Positions 1 to 9,896 of a DNA stretch of 64,000 nucleotides are shown in pieces (positions within the stretch are counted from its first letter, which is position 1; each line of letters begins with the position of its first letter). The notes beneath the pieces are model-generated. The model had not been told where the DNA came from, searched no databases, and saw only the letters and a list, made by a program, of their open reading frames with translations. A program made the position numbers and the translations under genes. This DNA comes from Incurvaria masculella. Taxonomy: Eukaryota > Arthropoda > Insecta > Lepidoptera > Incurvariidae. The stretch lies in the NCBI GenBank assembly GCA_946894095.1, contig OX335655.1, forward strand, positions 15,934,001-15,998,000, read 5' to 3'.

Positions 1-1126
1 AATCCTTATTTATAAACAGACGAAATGGTGAATAATTCTCTCAATATTAGTATTCTGTATGTGGTAGGAAGTTGTAATATCTGTAAAAAAATTATGATTT
101 TATTTACGTTTAAAACCATTATTCTAAATTAATGAGTAATCTAATCTAAATTATTCTGTTGAAAAAAGTCACAGTAATTTTTGGTCAAAATCCTAATTCG
201 CTCTCGCCTGATTATTATTTTGCAATCTGATGCCAAATTAGCGCTTCACAAATGTTGCTTTTACTCAAAAAGTATGAAGTTTGGAACAAATGTAATGAAT
301 GGTTTTAATTGTTTTTTTTTTGAGAATTTTCAAACAACCTTTAATAGGAGAATAATTCGGGACAAAATGCGTGTGACCGACAGACACCAGAGCCTGACCA
401 TAATATTTTAAGGAACGGAACTCAAAAAACTTTTCGCAGCTCACATCTTTAGGCCAACAGAAACCGTCAAGGCCAGGGAAGAAACACTAACGACCCTCAA
501 GTAACCAAATTCATATAAATCGTAACGAAAGTGCTGATAAAGCAGCGCGCACAGATTGCTCCCTGCGGCACTCACGGACCCAACTTTGTCCCATAAAAGT
601 TAAAGCGGGCATTACGCCGGGCGGTGGCGTCACGCCAAATGCAAGAATCGGACCGGATTGCGTGAGGCCATCCCGGTGTTTATACAAGCGAGGGATATGT
701 TAGCCTTATCAAACGCTTCCGTTAGATAAAAAGTTATGTGGTTTACTGCGGGGATGCCGTTCGCAGCGTTTTGTGGAACCATCAATTCGATTAACTTGAT
801 AGTTAAGTCCGAAATTTAGATTAGAAATTAAATGGAAACAAGATAAGACTACCATTTCTGGTTCGAGTGTATTCTCGTATTAATCTCAAATACAAACAAA
901 TAAACATCATCACGGCTGCCTATTATTTATTCGGCCGATTTCTAGCTCCCGAACACCGATATACCGTCCAAGGCACCCAACGGTTGAATATTGACAACCT
1001 CCTATCGCCCAATGACTTTTTAGTCTCATATGTATTACGAGTGGCTGAAGCTATTCGCTAAAATTGCTTGGCGGGGTGGATCTTCCGGCTGCGCAGAAAC
1101 GAAATCAGTGGAGCAGTCGGATTTCT
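1..1126. other. AT-rich intergenic stretch, no gene recognised
   Basis: I recognise no gene here. The short open frames have no recognisable motif and no codon bias. Bases about 325-405 resemble bases about 5150-5220 (both contain 'TTTCAAACAACCTTTA' followed by 'CGGGACAAA' and a GACAGACACC-like end), so this part is a two-copy interspersed repeat of unknown family. The rest looks like unique non-coding DNA. Confidence 0.5.
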
Positions 1127-1341
1127 CACCTAAATTGGTGTTAACCGAAATTCGAAATAACCTAAAAACGTCAAACCAATACAAGTTGTACAACATATTC
1201 TGTGGTTTTTCTTCTTCAACCTGTCAATAGGAGCCTCGGACTGCAGATTTGAATAAAAGCACAGAGTCGGCGTAAACGTCGACGTCAAAATATTTACGAC
1301 GACTGTCAAATCAAAGTCGGACTCGCAAATGTTAGTTAGTG
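1127..1341 (+). mobile_element. Truncated MITE, 'CACCTAAATTGG' family
   Basis: This starts with CACCTAAATTGGTGTTAACC and continues through 'TATTCTGTGG', 'GAGTCGGCGTAAACG' and 'GACTCGCAAATGTTAG' in the same order as the complete copy at 63614-63932. The right end (the 'GCGCGCTCTTCAATTTC' part and the right terminal repeat) is missing. The short open frames inside are conserved only because the element is repeated. Confidence 0.7.
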
Positions 1342-1439
1342 ACTCATGATGTTTTATTTCACGGTATAAAGCATTCGTGTTACGTATGTAACGCTTTATA
1401 ACGCTGTACCTCCGTCCCCTTTCTGCCTTCGTGCAACGC

Positions 1440-2266
1440 GGATAAAATGCACATATTCACAGTGGACATTCCAAAAATAAGAACCCACCGATCTTCTAGA
1501 TCATTCATATATAGGGTCGGAAAACTATGGAATGAACTCCCTTCTGATGTATTACCCCCAAAGTACAACCTGGGGTCCTTCGAACGTGGTGTGAAGAAGC
1601 ACCTGGCCGGCCGGCATGGTTTTCGCAGCACCCCTCTAAATTCGAAATACCTTGGGCGTCGTCGTGCACCTTAAGGTGGCCCAACCCGGCGGGCCTAACT
1701 CATTCGCGGGCACGGTACAAAACCGTGCTGTTGCGCTCTGGGACCTTCTCTGTTTCAAAGAATAAGACAGGCTCCGTGATGAGGAAGATGCAACATGTCC
1801 ACAAAAAAGACAATGTGCATAGTGTATGATTTGATAAGATTTACGAAAATTTTAATTTCAAAACGACTTATAGCTAAAAGTAAACCACGACCGCTGTAGT
1901 CAAAAATCTAACAAAAACCAAATAGATTATATATCTTGATTAAATAAGCTATGTCTGATGACTAATCTTTTAAAGATGTTCTTACTTTATCATTGCGTAA
2001 TCCACCTCCAAAGTTATTGTATAAAACGCTCGAAAAATCCGAACTTTCGGACGTTATAACTTGGAAACCAAACACAATTGTACAATGCCAATGGTCATCA
2101 GACATCTACTTCAATCAAATAAAGCTAATTTGAGCAAAATTTTGGATCTCTGACAAGAAATTTAGGCGTGATCTTCTTTCCCCTTTTGTATGGGGAGATG
2201 AGCGGGTTGGGCCACCTTAAGATGACCTGGCGTACGCCATATGCCGCGCTTAACATAAAAAAATGG
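1440..2266 (+). pseudogene. 3' end of a CR1-like LINE (RT C-terminus plus 3' UTR), interrupted by a MITE
   Basis: Bases 1447-1674 encode a 75-residue tail with the pattern TVDIPKIRTHRSSRSF, then LWNELPSDVLPPKYNLGSFE, then GVKKHLAGR. This 'R..SF..R...LWN.LP..V...Y.LG.FK..V..HL' pattern is typical of the extreme C-terminus of CR1-clade and related LINE ORF2 proteins. The 3' UTR is split by a MITE (1675-2216) and resumes at 2217 with 'ACCTGGCGTACGCCATATG', ending in an A-run near 2266. A minus-strand copy at about 61350-61540 has the same C-terminal peptide (GVKTHLTGRHGFRS) and the same 3' UTR without the MITE. This is a 5'-truncated, dead copy. The clade assignment (CR1, Rex1 or Daphne) is uncertain. 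Confidence 0.72.
1675..2216 (+). mobile_element. TTAA-flanked MITE (copy 1, 542 bp), piggyBac-like target
   Basis: The ends are inverted repeats, GGTGGCCCAACCCG on the left and CGGGTTGGGCCACC on the right, flanked on both sides by TTAA (1671-1674 and 2217-2220). It has no coding capacity. Related copies lie at 41582-42119, 52748-53256 and 61994-62535, each flanked by TTAA. TTAA duplication is characteristic of piggyBac-superfamily insertion, so a nonautonomous piggyBac-type element is the best reading. The source transposase is not in the window. Confidence 0.85.
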
Positions 2267-2372
2267 AATGCACTTATCAAACTCTAAACGAGAAAGACAT
2301 TGGTGCAGCCAACGAGTATCGAACCCACGCGTCCCGGTTGAGAAGCGCGGCTCGAAACCGCTAGGCCACGAA
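2267..2372 (-). mobile_element. SINE-A head fragment (tRNA-like)
   Basis: Read on the minus strand, this carries a pol III A-box-like TGGCCTAGCGG and a B-box-like GGGTTCGATACTCG. These are followed by the 'CTTTCTCG..TTGATAAGTGCATT' spacer seen in complete SINE-A copies. Only the tRNA-derived head is present; the body is missing. It abuts the A-rich end of the LINE fragment. Confidence 0.65.
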
Positions 2373-2779
2373 ACATTTATTTGATAGTATTCTCATACAA
2401 AAATTCGATACTTCTTAAATTTCTTAGGAATGACAAGAATCTCTATTTCATGAGACATTAAAAGGTTAGGAAACCTTGATAATTTTTCTTTTTTCTTAGC
2501 TTAAGCTTTAAACTAAGACAAAGTTGACGCTCTGTGTCTCATTTTCCCTAAGTAAAACAAATATTTAAATAGAAGCACGAGCACCAAAATATTCTCTGGA
2601 TAAAATTAAAAATAAAGACTAAAATGTCAAACCAATTAAAAACAAACTTGCAAAACAAGAGGTAACCTTGGCGCGGAGATAATAAAGAATGTTTGAGTTA
2701 ATTTTTGCGCTTAATGTCGAGACGTCGTGACAACCTTACGTTGATGGATGACCGCTCCAATCGTGACCTATAGCGGCTC
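2373..2779. other. AT-rich stretch, nothing recognised
   Basis: I see no coding frame, RNA gene or repeat match. It separates the SINE head from the GTCY-element dimer. Confidence 0.5.
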
Positions 2780-3053
2780 TTTTTAGGGTTTCGTACCCAA
2801 AGGGTGAAAACGGAACCCTATTACTAAGCCTCCGCTGTCCGTCCGTCCGTCCGTCTGTCACAGGGCTGTATCTCACGAACCGTAATAGATAGAGTAGCTG
2901 AAATTTTCACAGTGTTTATTTATTTTGCAGCTATAACAAAAAGATAAAATTAAAAAAAAGTAATAATTAAAAAACGTGATTTCTTTTGTGTTAAATCTTG
3001 TTCGATGGTACGGAACCCTTCGTGTGCGAGTCCGACTCGCACTTGGCTGGTTT
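2780..3053 (+). mobile_element. GTCY-microsatellite interspersed element, copy 1 of a tandem pair
   Basis: It begins 'TTTTAGGGTTTCGTACCC', contains a GTCC(n)/GTCT run and 'CACAGGGCTGTATCTCA', and ends with 'GAGTCCGACTCGCACTTGG'. This repeat is abundant in Lepidoptera and resembles the mini-me type of element with an internal (GTCY)n microsatellite, but the exact family name is uncertain. Other copies are at 3054-3346, 4148-4203, 6822-7103, 19173-19365 and 52223-52444. Confidence 0.75.
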
Positions 3054-3346
3054 TAAGGGTTCGGTACCCAAAGGGTGCCAACGGAACCCTATTACTAAGC
3101 CTCCGCTGTCTGTCCGTCCGTCCGTCCGTCTGTCACAGGGCTGTATCTCATGAACCGTAATAGGTAGGCAGCTGAAATGTTCACAGAATGTGTATTAATT
3201 TTGCCGCTATAACAACAATAGGCAACCTTTCAAAATAAAAAGAATTAAAGGGGGTAAAAAAAACGTGATTTTTTTGTGTTAAATCTTGTTCGATGGTACG
3301 GAGCCCTTCGTGTGCAAGCCCGACTCGCACTTGGCCGGTTTTTTTC
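3054..3346 (+). mobile_element. GTCY-microsatellite interspersed element, copy 2 of a tandem pair
   Basis: This is the same element in direct head-to-tail contact with the preceding copy. The join reads 'GGCTGGTTTTAAGGGTTCGG'. Its GTCY run is one unit longer than in copy 1, and it ends 'TTGGCCGGTTTTTTTCC'. Confidence 0.75.
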
Positions 3347-3491
3347 CTATATTTAGCTATTTCGTTTAGCCATTTATTTTAGCTATTTAGAGGTGCGAGT
3401 TATTAAATTGATCACATGAATTAAAAAATCCACAATAGCATTGCTAAAATTTTTATTTTTCAATGTAGTGTAATATCTCATAGTTTACGTC

Positions 3492-3540
3492 TTTTTAACC
3501 GACTTAAAAAAAAGGGAGGAGGTTCTCAATTCGTCGGAAT
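3492..3540 (-). repeat. Solo terminal fragment of the 'AAGTCGGTTAAAAA' element
   Basis: 'TTTTTAACCGACTTAAAAAA' followed by a GGAGGAGGTT-type motif is the reverse complement of the right end of the element at 15480-16165. Only the end is present. Confidence 0.6.
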
Positions 3541-3589
3541 CTTAGTTTTTCTCCCTTTTAATGTGTAAGATTAATGAATATATTCATAT

Positions 3590-3985
3590 ATAACATGACA
3601 TGGGTGTCTTATACCCCTCCCACCGTCATAATATGAGTATTAGCCCAACACAACGCATTCCCGAAGGAATTAGAAACCATACCATGACCTTCTCTTTATG
3701 ATCACGGCTACATTAAACTGAACTGAAATGACGGATCAGTTTTAGTTGCCGTTTCGACCATCCTTTCATCTAAAGCGATGTCTGGAACCCTATTACCTAG
3801 GAGAAGGGGACCTACAGATTTACATGGATTCCAAACCATGGAACAGCCCGCATACGTATTATCCAACTCCGAATGAGAAATAACGTGGTACATTAACGGG
3901 CGGGGATCGAACCAATGAACTTTTGGCATAGAAGGCAAGTCATGATGGTGCAACGGACATTGCCCCCTAGATGCGATCGAAAGTA
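3590..3985 (-). mobile_element. SINE-A copy, old and diverged
   Basis: The order of blocks matches SINE-A on the minus strand: tail block 'CCGAAGGAATTAG', middle block 'CTACATTAAACTG' and 'GCCG.TTCGACCATC', and body start 'TGGATTCCAAACCATGGAAC'. A B-box-like 'GGGGATCGAACC' lies near the right end. Many substitutions mark it as older than the copies at 43, 45 and 56 kb. Confidence 0.65.
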
Positions 3986-4147
3986 GCGTCGACCTGTCTC
4001 GAGTCTCGCGGGCGATCAGTCTTGTAATCAATTAAAGTGCACTTTCAAATGAAACGGAAACCGAACTTGTAGCGAGCGGTCCTCCGGGCCGCCGGCGATA
4101 CTGGTCGCGAGTGAAAGTGACGGCCGAACGAACAGATATTCTAAATT

Positions 4148-4203
4148 TAAAAAACCGGCCAAGTGCGAGTCGTATTCGCACACGAAGGGTTCCGTACCAT
4201 CGT
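4148..4203 (-). repeat. GTCY-element end fragment
   Basis: 'AAAACCGGCCAAGTGCGAGT' and 'CGAAGGGTTCCGTACCATCG' form the end of the GTCY element on the minus strand. It stops exactly where the A-tail (T-run on plus) of the next SINE-A begins, so the SINE inserted here or broke the element. Confidence 0.7.
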
Positions 4204-4497
4204 TTTTTTTTATGCGACCTGACATGGATGGCCAATACCACACAACTACCGTTATGATATTATCCCAATACACCACATTACCGAAGGAATCAGATGCCAT
4301 GCCAGGACCTTCCCTTTATGAGCACGGCTCCATTGAACTGGATGGAAATCACGGACAATTTTTCATTGCCGCTTCGACCATCTTTTAATTCAATGCGATG
4401 GTACCAACCCGGGCGGGCTTAAACCCTACTACCTAGTAGGGGAAGGGGACCTACAGTTTTCCATGGATTCCGAACCATGGAGCAGTTCGCATGTTAT
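4201..4497 (-). mobile_element. SINE-A copy, head missing
   Basis: Starting on plus with the T-run and 'ATGCGACCTGACATGG', it runs through the whole SINE body to 'CCGAACCATGGAGCAGTTCG'. It then stops before the tRNA-like head, a typical 5' truncation from reverse transcription. Confidence 0.8.
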
Positions 4498-4559
4498 TAT
4501 TTATGTCTTATTTTATTATTATTAAGTAAGTAGTATTATTTTCTCAATATTCTCTCAGT

Positions 4560-4607
4560 GTTTACAACAATCAACGATACCGGTGCGTATCATTGATTGT
4601 TGTAAAC
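4560..4607. repeat. Near-perfect 21-bp hairpin
   Basis: Arms 4560-4580 and 4587-4607 are reverse complements over 21 bases with a single mismatch (it would be G-U in RNA), around the loop CGGTGC. The loop is too short for a standard microRNA precursor. It may be a small remnant MITE or a structural site. Confidence 0.75.
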
Positions 4608-5507
4608 ATTGCACGGCGTGGTGCAAACAGAGCCCACACGGGACCTCGTTTCGCCCCGAGCGCACCCTCAGGATGTCGCGTCGCATTTAGGAAAATGCCC
4701 CCCTCCCCCTTTTCAGGGAAAATGTTAAGTGCTGGATTTGGAGCCAAATTAGGTACGGACTAAATAAGCTTGAATTACGACGTAATGGCCTCGACTTAGC
4801 TTTTATATACGTAATTATATCCAGTATACTTTCATTACGGTAATGGCTTCCATGAAATTATTATCATTTCATTTCGTCACGTTTCAAATGTCGTGCAAGT
4901 CCTTGGGCTAATTTTAAACGAAATTTGTTTACCGGCTGTTATTTCTGTTATATTTATAAAATTGGCACACGGAATAGTATGTATATTTAAGTTTTGATAA
5001 AAAAATCGGTTCCGTCAATGCTGGGCATGAAAGAAATTTGTCTTTTTCTCAACACGTATAACGATTTGAGCGAAAGTAATTAGTTGGTACGATATTACTT
5101 GCATAAGTGTACCTAAATTGGTAAGTGTACCTAAATTATATATTTTAAGTATTTTCAAACAACCTTTAGCAAGAAAAAATCGGGACAAAGTGCTTGTGAA
5201 AGACGGACACCGGAACCCTAAAAGTATGTTAAAAATCGAGTAATATCTTAATAGTGCACATAATTGCCTTTACTTAAGTTGATGACCATAGTGGCGAAAG
5301 TATAGATGTTTCAAAATAAAAAAGAAATGCATTAAACAGTCTTAGAAATCCTTGAACATCCTTAAACCTACATATATAAAACTTTCTTCCTACAGCCATG
5401 GTTTTTTTTTAAATAAATTATTTCTTTACAAATTCATAAATTAGTTAAAAATGTAGGGAAAAAGTTGCTTGCTTCTAAATTTTGGTCCCAGATAACTTTA
5501 TTGTTCT
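4608..5507. other. Intergenic, no gene recognised
   Basis: A short GC-richer patch (about 4610-4700) is followed by AT-rich sequence. Bases about 5150-5220 match the repeat noted at 325-405. No frame here has convincing coding features. Confidence 0.45.
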
Positions 5508-5872
5508 TTTTTTTATGCGACCTGACATGGATGGCTAAACCACATAACTACCGTTATGATATTAGCCCAATACACCACATTCCCGAAGGAATTTGGTGCG
5601 ATGTCAGAACCTTCCCTTTATGAGCACGGCTCAACTGGATGGGAAACACGGACAATTTTTGATTGCCGCTTCGACCATCTTTTCATCCAATGCGATGGTA
5701 CCAACCCGGGCGGGCTTAAACCTTACCACCTAGTAGGGGAAGAGGACCTACAGTTTTACATGGATTCCGAACCATGGAGCAGCTCGCATTCGTGACGAAA
5801 TGCACTTATCGGTCGGTATTGAACCCAGGCCTCTGGTCCCCGCGCCACTAGGCTCCGAGCCGCTCGAAATAT
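5508..5872 (-). mobile_element. SINE-A copy, near full length
   Basis: It has a T-run on plus, then 'ATGCGACCTGACATGGATGG', the full body, 'GAACCATGGAGCAGCTCGCA', 'GAAATGCACTTATC', and a tRNA-like head with a B-box-like GGTTCAAT element on the minus strand. The head has a small deletion near 'GGTCCCCGCGCC'. Confidence 0.8.
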
Positions 5873-6300
5873 CCACAGTCATCTAAAATATTCTAAAATG
5901 CCTTCGTTGCATGTTTGTGTTTCGACTGAATTTATATGGTAGATGTTTTTTTCCACATGTATGTTTTCTTGAGTGTATTTGTATGTGTTCTGTGTTAATA
6001 ATAATAAAAGCTGAGTTTTAAATAGAACTCCAGACAGATTCAGTTAAATAGTGGAATATGTATTAAAACTCGCTCAATATTCCAGCAAAATAATTTGTTT
6101 GTTCATTGGCTAGAGGCAATTTATATCGACCTAAATCATTGGAGTGTGTGAACACGCCAAATTAATGTCGTCACACATATATAAATAACGGATCCCAATG
6201 AGTTCATCCGATAGTCATTATCGTCGGTGTCTGATACCTCCCGTGAAATATTCAAATGTGGAATGTTTAAATCAAACCATTCCGACATGAATAATGCACT

Positions 6301-6536
6301 GCAGGTCTATTCCTGGCATTCCGTAATCAGGAATCCTGAGTCTATAAAACCGCTTTTGTAGTGTTTTTCAAAGCGATTTTCCTGTCGAAAATATTCCGGA
6401 GCATAGTTTTTTTTTAATAAATCAAGGTTTTCCGTCGAAAAATTCGATTTGAAAATCGCTATAAAAGCGGTTTTCAAGACTCAGGATTTTTTATTCCTGA
6501 TTACTGAATGCCAGGAATAGACCTGCTGCATGCTCC
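6301..6536. mobile_element. Palindromic MITE, 'CAGGTCTATTCCTGG' family, copy 1
   Basis: Terminal inverted repeats GCAGGTCTATTCCTGGCATT and its complement at the right end surround a body that is itself largely self-complementary ('AAACCGCTTTTGTAG' against 'CTATAAAAGCGGTTTT'). Other copies lie at 34373-34583, 34843-35069 and 35073-35313. It has no coding content. Confidence 0.82.
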
Positions 6537-6821
6537 AATATCTATCCATCTGTAATATTTCGTTGGGCATTGACAATTGAACATTTCAAATTTGTTTTAA
6601 ATATTAAATTAAAATTAATTAATTTACAAAATTAAGTTCTTTTTTTATTATTTAAAATAGCGTTTATTTTTCCAAATTTTTTTTTATGTGATGGTACCAA
6701 CTAAGTAAAATAATTACACGTTCCCAAAATAATTGCAATTTCGCCTTGCAAGCAAGGTGCCTTGCCGGTTCCATTGTTTAAATTCTTTAGTTGTATTCCA
6801 ATTATTGTAAAATGTTGTATG

Positions 6822-7103
6822 TTTAGTGTTCCGTATCATAAAGAGTGCCAACGAAACCCTATTACTAAGCCTTCACTTTCCGTCCGTCCGTCCATCTGTC
6901 ATAAGGAGATACACTTATAAACCGTAATAGGTAGGCCACTAAAATGTTTGCTGAAAATGTATTTATTTTGCCGCTATAACAACAAATAGGTAAGATAAAA
7001 AAATAAAAAAATTACTGGGGTAAAAAACCTGATTTATTTTTTGTGTTAAATCTAGTACGGAGCCCTTCATGTGCGAGTCCGACTCACACTTGGTCGGTTT
7101 TTT
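6822..7103 (+). mobile_element. GTCY-microsatellite element, diverged copy
   Basis: It carries the same ordered blocks as the 2780-3346 pair ('CCCTATTACTAAGCC', the GTCC run, 'CCGTAATAGGTAGGC', 'GAGTCCGACTCACACTTGG') with more substitutions. Confidence 0.75.
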
Positions 7104-7767
7104 ATTGTACCTCGTACTTCTCCATACCTTAATATTCATGTATTTTCATTTCAGTGATTTTGTAACTAACTTAATCAAGTCACAACTCTTCATTTAAATC
7201 TTCATCATGATTATTTATTCTCAAAAAAATATTTTCTAAATATTCTGCAATCTTTGCTATTAAACCATATGCTGATTGTGTGTTAAATGTTTATAATGAT
7301 TTTGATTTGTTATATTTAAAAAAAAAATCCTCAATATTATATAACATTTGCAATAAAAGCATCTGTTGAGTATGTGTTTAATCTTTATTATCATTAAAAT
7401 ACATTTTATAAAAAAAAAAACATTCTAAATATTTATAATCTTTCTATGAATTCATATGCTGACTGTGTCGGCAGATTGCTTTTATAAATCACAGCCCGGA
7501 AGAGGTCATAATCACTATACCTGTAACCACTGAAACGGACGTTCTAATATCGCAGCCTGGCGGCCGCAGCGCTCAAACATTCTCATCTTAGATTAGGCTT
7601 AAATTTATTCTCAGATTGCGATAACGAGCTGTTAATTCAATTATTTTTTATTGTTTTATTTCTGTGGTTTTTACTAGATATTTTACCATTATTAAATATT
7701 CATTACGTAATAATGGTAAAATCACATTACCAACACAGTTACTAAATATTCCCATATTTGACTTTTT
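7104..7767. other. AT-rich intergenic with one 15-bp hairpin
   Basis: I see no gene. Within it, ATTTTACCATTATTA and TAATAATGGTAAAAT (about 7679-7722) form a perfect 15-bp inverted repeat around a 13-base spacer. Confidence 0.55.
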
Positions 7768-8082
7768 GAGCCACGAGCTGCTTTCGTTCTCTTTCTGAGT
7801 TGGATAAGTGCATTTCGTTACATGGTTTCGTTACATCGTTCCATGGTTCGGAATCCAAGTACAATTTTAGGTCCCCTGCTCGGTAAAGCGCGCCCGGGCT
7901 GGCACTGTTGCATTGGATGAAAATACGGTCCGAAGCGACAATTAAATATTGTCCGTGTTTTCCATCAGTTCTGTGCAGCCGTGCTCATAGAGGGAATTTC
8001 CTGGCATGGCACCTCATTCCTTCAGAAATGCGGTAACGGTAGGTGTGTTATTTAGCCACCCATGTCCAGTCCCATTATATAA
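7768..8082 (+). mobile_element. SINE-A copy on plus strand, diverged
   Basis: It reads forward as 'GAGTTGGATAAGTGCATTTC', 'CCATGGTTCGGAATCCA', 'GTCCGTGTTTTCCATC', 'GCCGTGCTCATA', 'CCTGGCATGGCACCT' and 'AGCCACCCATGTCCAG'. A trace of the head ('GAGCCACGAGCTGC') is left at the start. A-tail weak. Confidence 0.75.
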
Positions 8083-8821
8083 CGTTCTGAAACAATTTTT
8101 TTTCAGATGAATCAATATGTAAAATGCTTCGGTTATCTCAGATTTTGAGTTGCGGGAATCGTCTACGTTATTCAACTCAGCACATTCCATCAATGGATGT
8201 TCTGACGTTTCAATTATTCTATTCAATAATCCTGAAACTGCGTTTGAGTTCACTGTTCCCTGCAACTAGTAACTACCACTTCTATAACCGAACTGTACGA
8301 TAGTATTTACTCGAGGGTCACAAAAGATGTTTCTGAATATGCCCGAATACGATTCGATTTATCTCAAAAACTAAGGTAAGTGCTGTCTTGGACTTTTTTT
8401 GGTAGAGTTTTTGCAAACACTGCTCTCTGCCGAGTACTTAGAACACACTAAAAGAGCAGTTAATAGCCCATAATATTAAAATGTATTCCAGCCAAAACTT
8501 TGGGATTTTTAACCTTTCACTACAAATAAACTTAAATCAAGAAATAAAAATATTAGTTCTGATTTTCAGACTTTATATATCAGATGAATGCACGGGTTGA
8601 ATGGCGAGCTTGTTATTCTGAACCGATACAAGGCTCCCATTTGACCTAAATACTTCTGTACTGACAAGTATAACATCGATGAGGACTTGACGGCTAAGCA
8701 GTTATAAGCCATCCTGTTAGTGCGGTGCGTGATGGCGGCCCTACACTACTGTCCAAGTTTGTCGAACTAACTCAAACATCACAACTTGGATGGCATTGCC
8801 GTAGATGGAAAACATCACACA
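8083..8821. other. Intergenic, no gene recognised
   Basis: I see no coding frame with protein-like features and no repeat match within the window. Confidence 0.45.
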
Positions 8822-8989
8822 GGCTGAGATAAATAGTCGTAACCGAAACTAAGACTAACGAAAAGCAGTACTTTGTGACGTCACATTGACACATTTTGTA
8901 TGGACCAAATCTCAAAGTAATGCAATGAGACGTCACAAAGTATTACTTTTCGTTAGTCTTAGTTTCCGTTAGGACTTTTTATCTCAGCC
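8822..8989. mobile_element. Palindromic MITE, 168 bp
   Basis: Left arm 8822-8884 begins GGCTGAGATAAATAGTC; right arm 8928-8989 ends GACTTTTTATCTCAGCC. The arms are about 90% complementary over some 60 bases and include 'ACTAAGACTAACGAAAAG' and a TGACGT pair. The short AT-rich centre is unpaired. No other copy is seen in the window. Confidence 0.8.
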
Positions 8990-9414
8990 ATAGTGTCATG
9001 ATATTTGCTCATAATAGCAATCCTGAAAGAAACAGGTTCCATGTTAGGGCAGACACACTAATAGCGCGGAATGCATTTATTAAATAAGCCACGTGGTTCT
9101 TCGCGATTGTGGCGTCGATAGCTACGAGTAATTGATCCTACATTTGTAAATTTTTATATGTACTATGTTCTCTTAGACTCTTAGTGTTTTAATGAAACTA
9201 CGACCATGATGGTAAGTACTTACTATGATGGTCAATAAGACCAAGTCGAAATTTCAGATGATTATGGAAAAAAAAATTGGATAAAAATATTCTGCCAATT
9301 TTCAAAATCAAATCACAATGCTTATAAATGTAGATGTTGCTGTTATCTGTAGAACTATTACTATAGGAAATCAGTAATTTACATTAATAGTCTTTACACT
9401 AAGATCATACGAAT
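8990..9414. other. AT-rich flank of the Jockey element
   Basis: I see no gene. The last six bases (ACGAAT, 9409-9414) are the left copy of the proposed target-site duplication of the LINE that follows. Confidence 0.5.
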
Positions 9415-9806
9415 CACAGACGCACGCCGAGCCGGACGCACGCTCGCGCCGATGAGTCAGCATCGCTCGCCACCCGACCGGCTACTTAAGCCGCTTTCCG
9501 GGAATTCGCCCGGCTCGACGTCGCTTCTGGGAAGCAAAAGGCACTGCGACTCTGCCTGGCTCTCGCTGTTCTTTTTAGAACAGTGATCCGAATTCGAAGT
9601 CGACTCTGTTGTCGGTACGGCACAGTGAACCTTGGGCCGGACTGTAGGCACACGCCGAAGCTCTTACCTTTCCCGGTAGGGCTGAGCAACCAAGGCTAGC
9701 TGTGCTTCACTGCCGGAGCAGATCCCACCCTCCCTTCCCAATAATCCCGTCTCACCTTCTGTTTGGTTGTCGTCCACGGACGGCCTCCTCGGATTGTGAG
9801 CCTATA

Positions 9807-9857
9807 GGTACACACCCTTCACAAAGGGACTCAGGTACACACCCTTCACCAAGGGGA
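9807..9857 (+). repeat. Direct 27-bp-period duplication in the LINE 5' UTR
   Basis: GGTACACACCCTTCAC followed by an AAGGG block occurs at 9807-9829 and again at 9834-9857, just before ORF1. 5' UTR repeats in LINEs are often promoter or translation-control modules; the function here is not known. Confidence 0.75.
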
Positions 9858-9896
9858 TAGTTTTCTCACAGTAGGCACTGGTAAGTCCCCCCAAAG

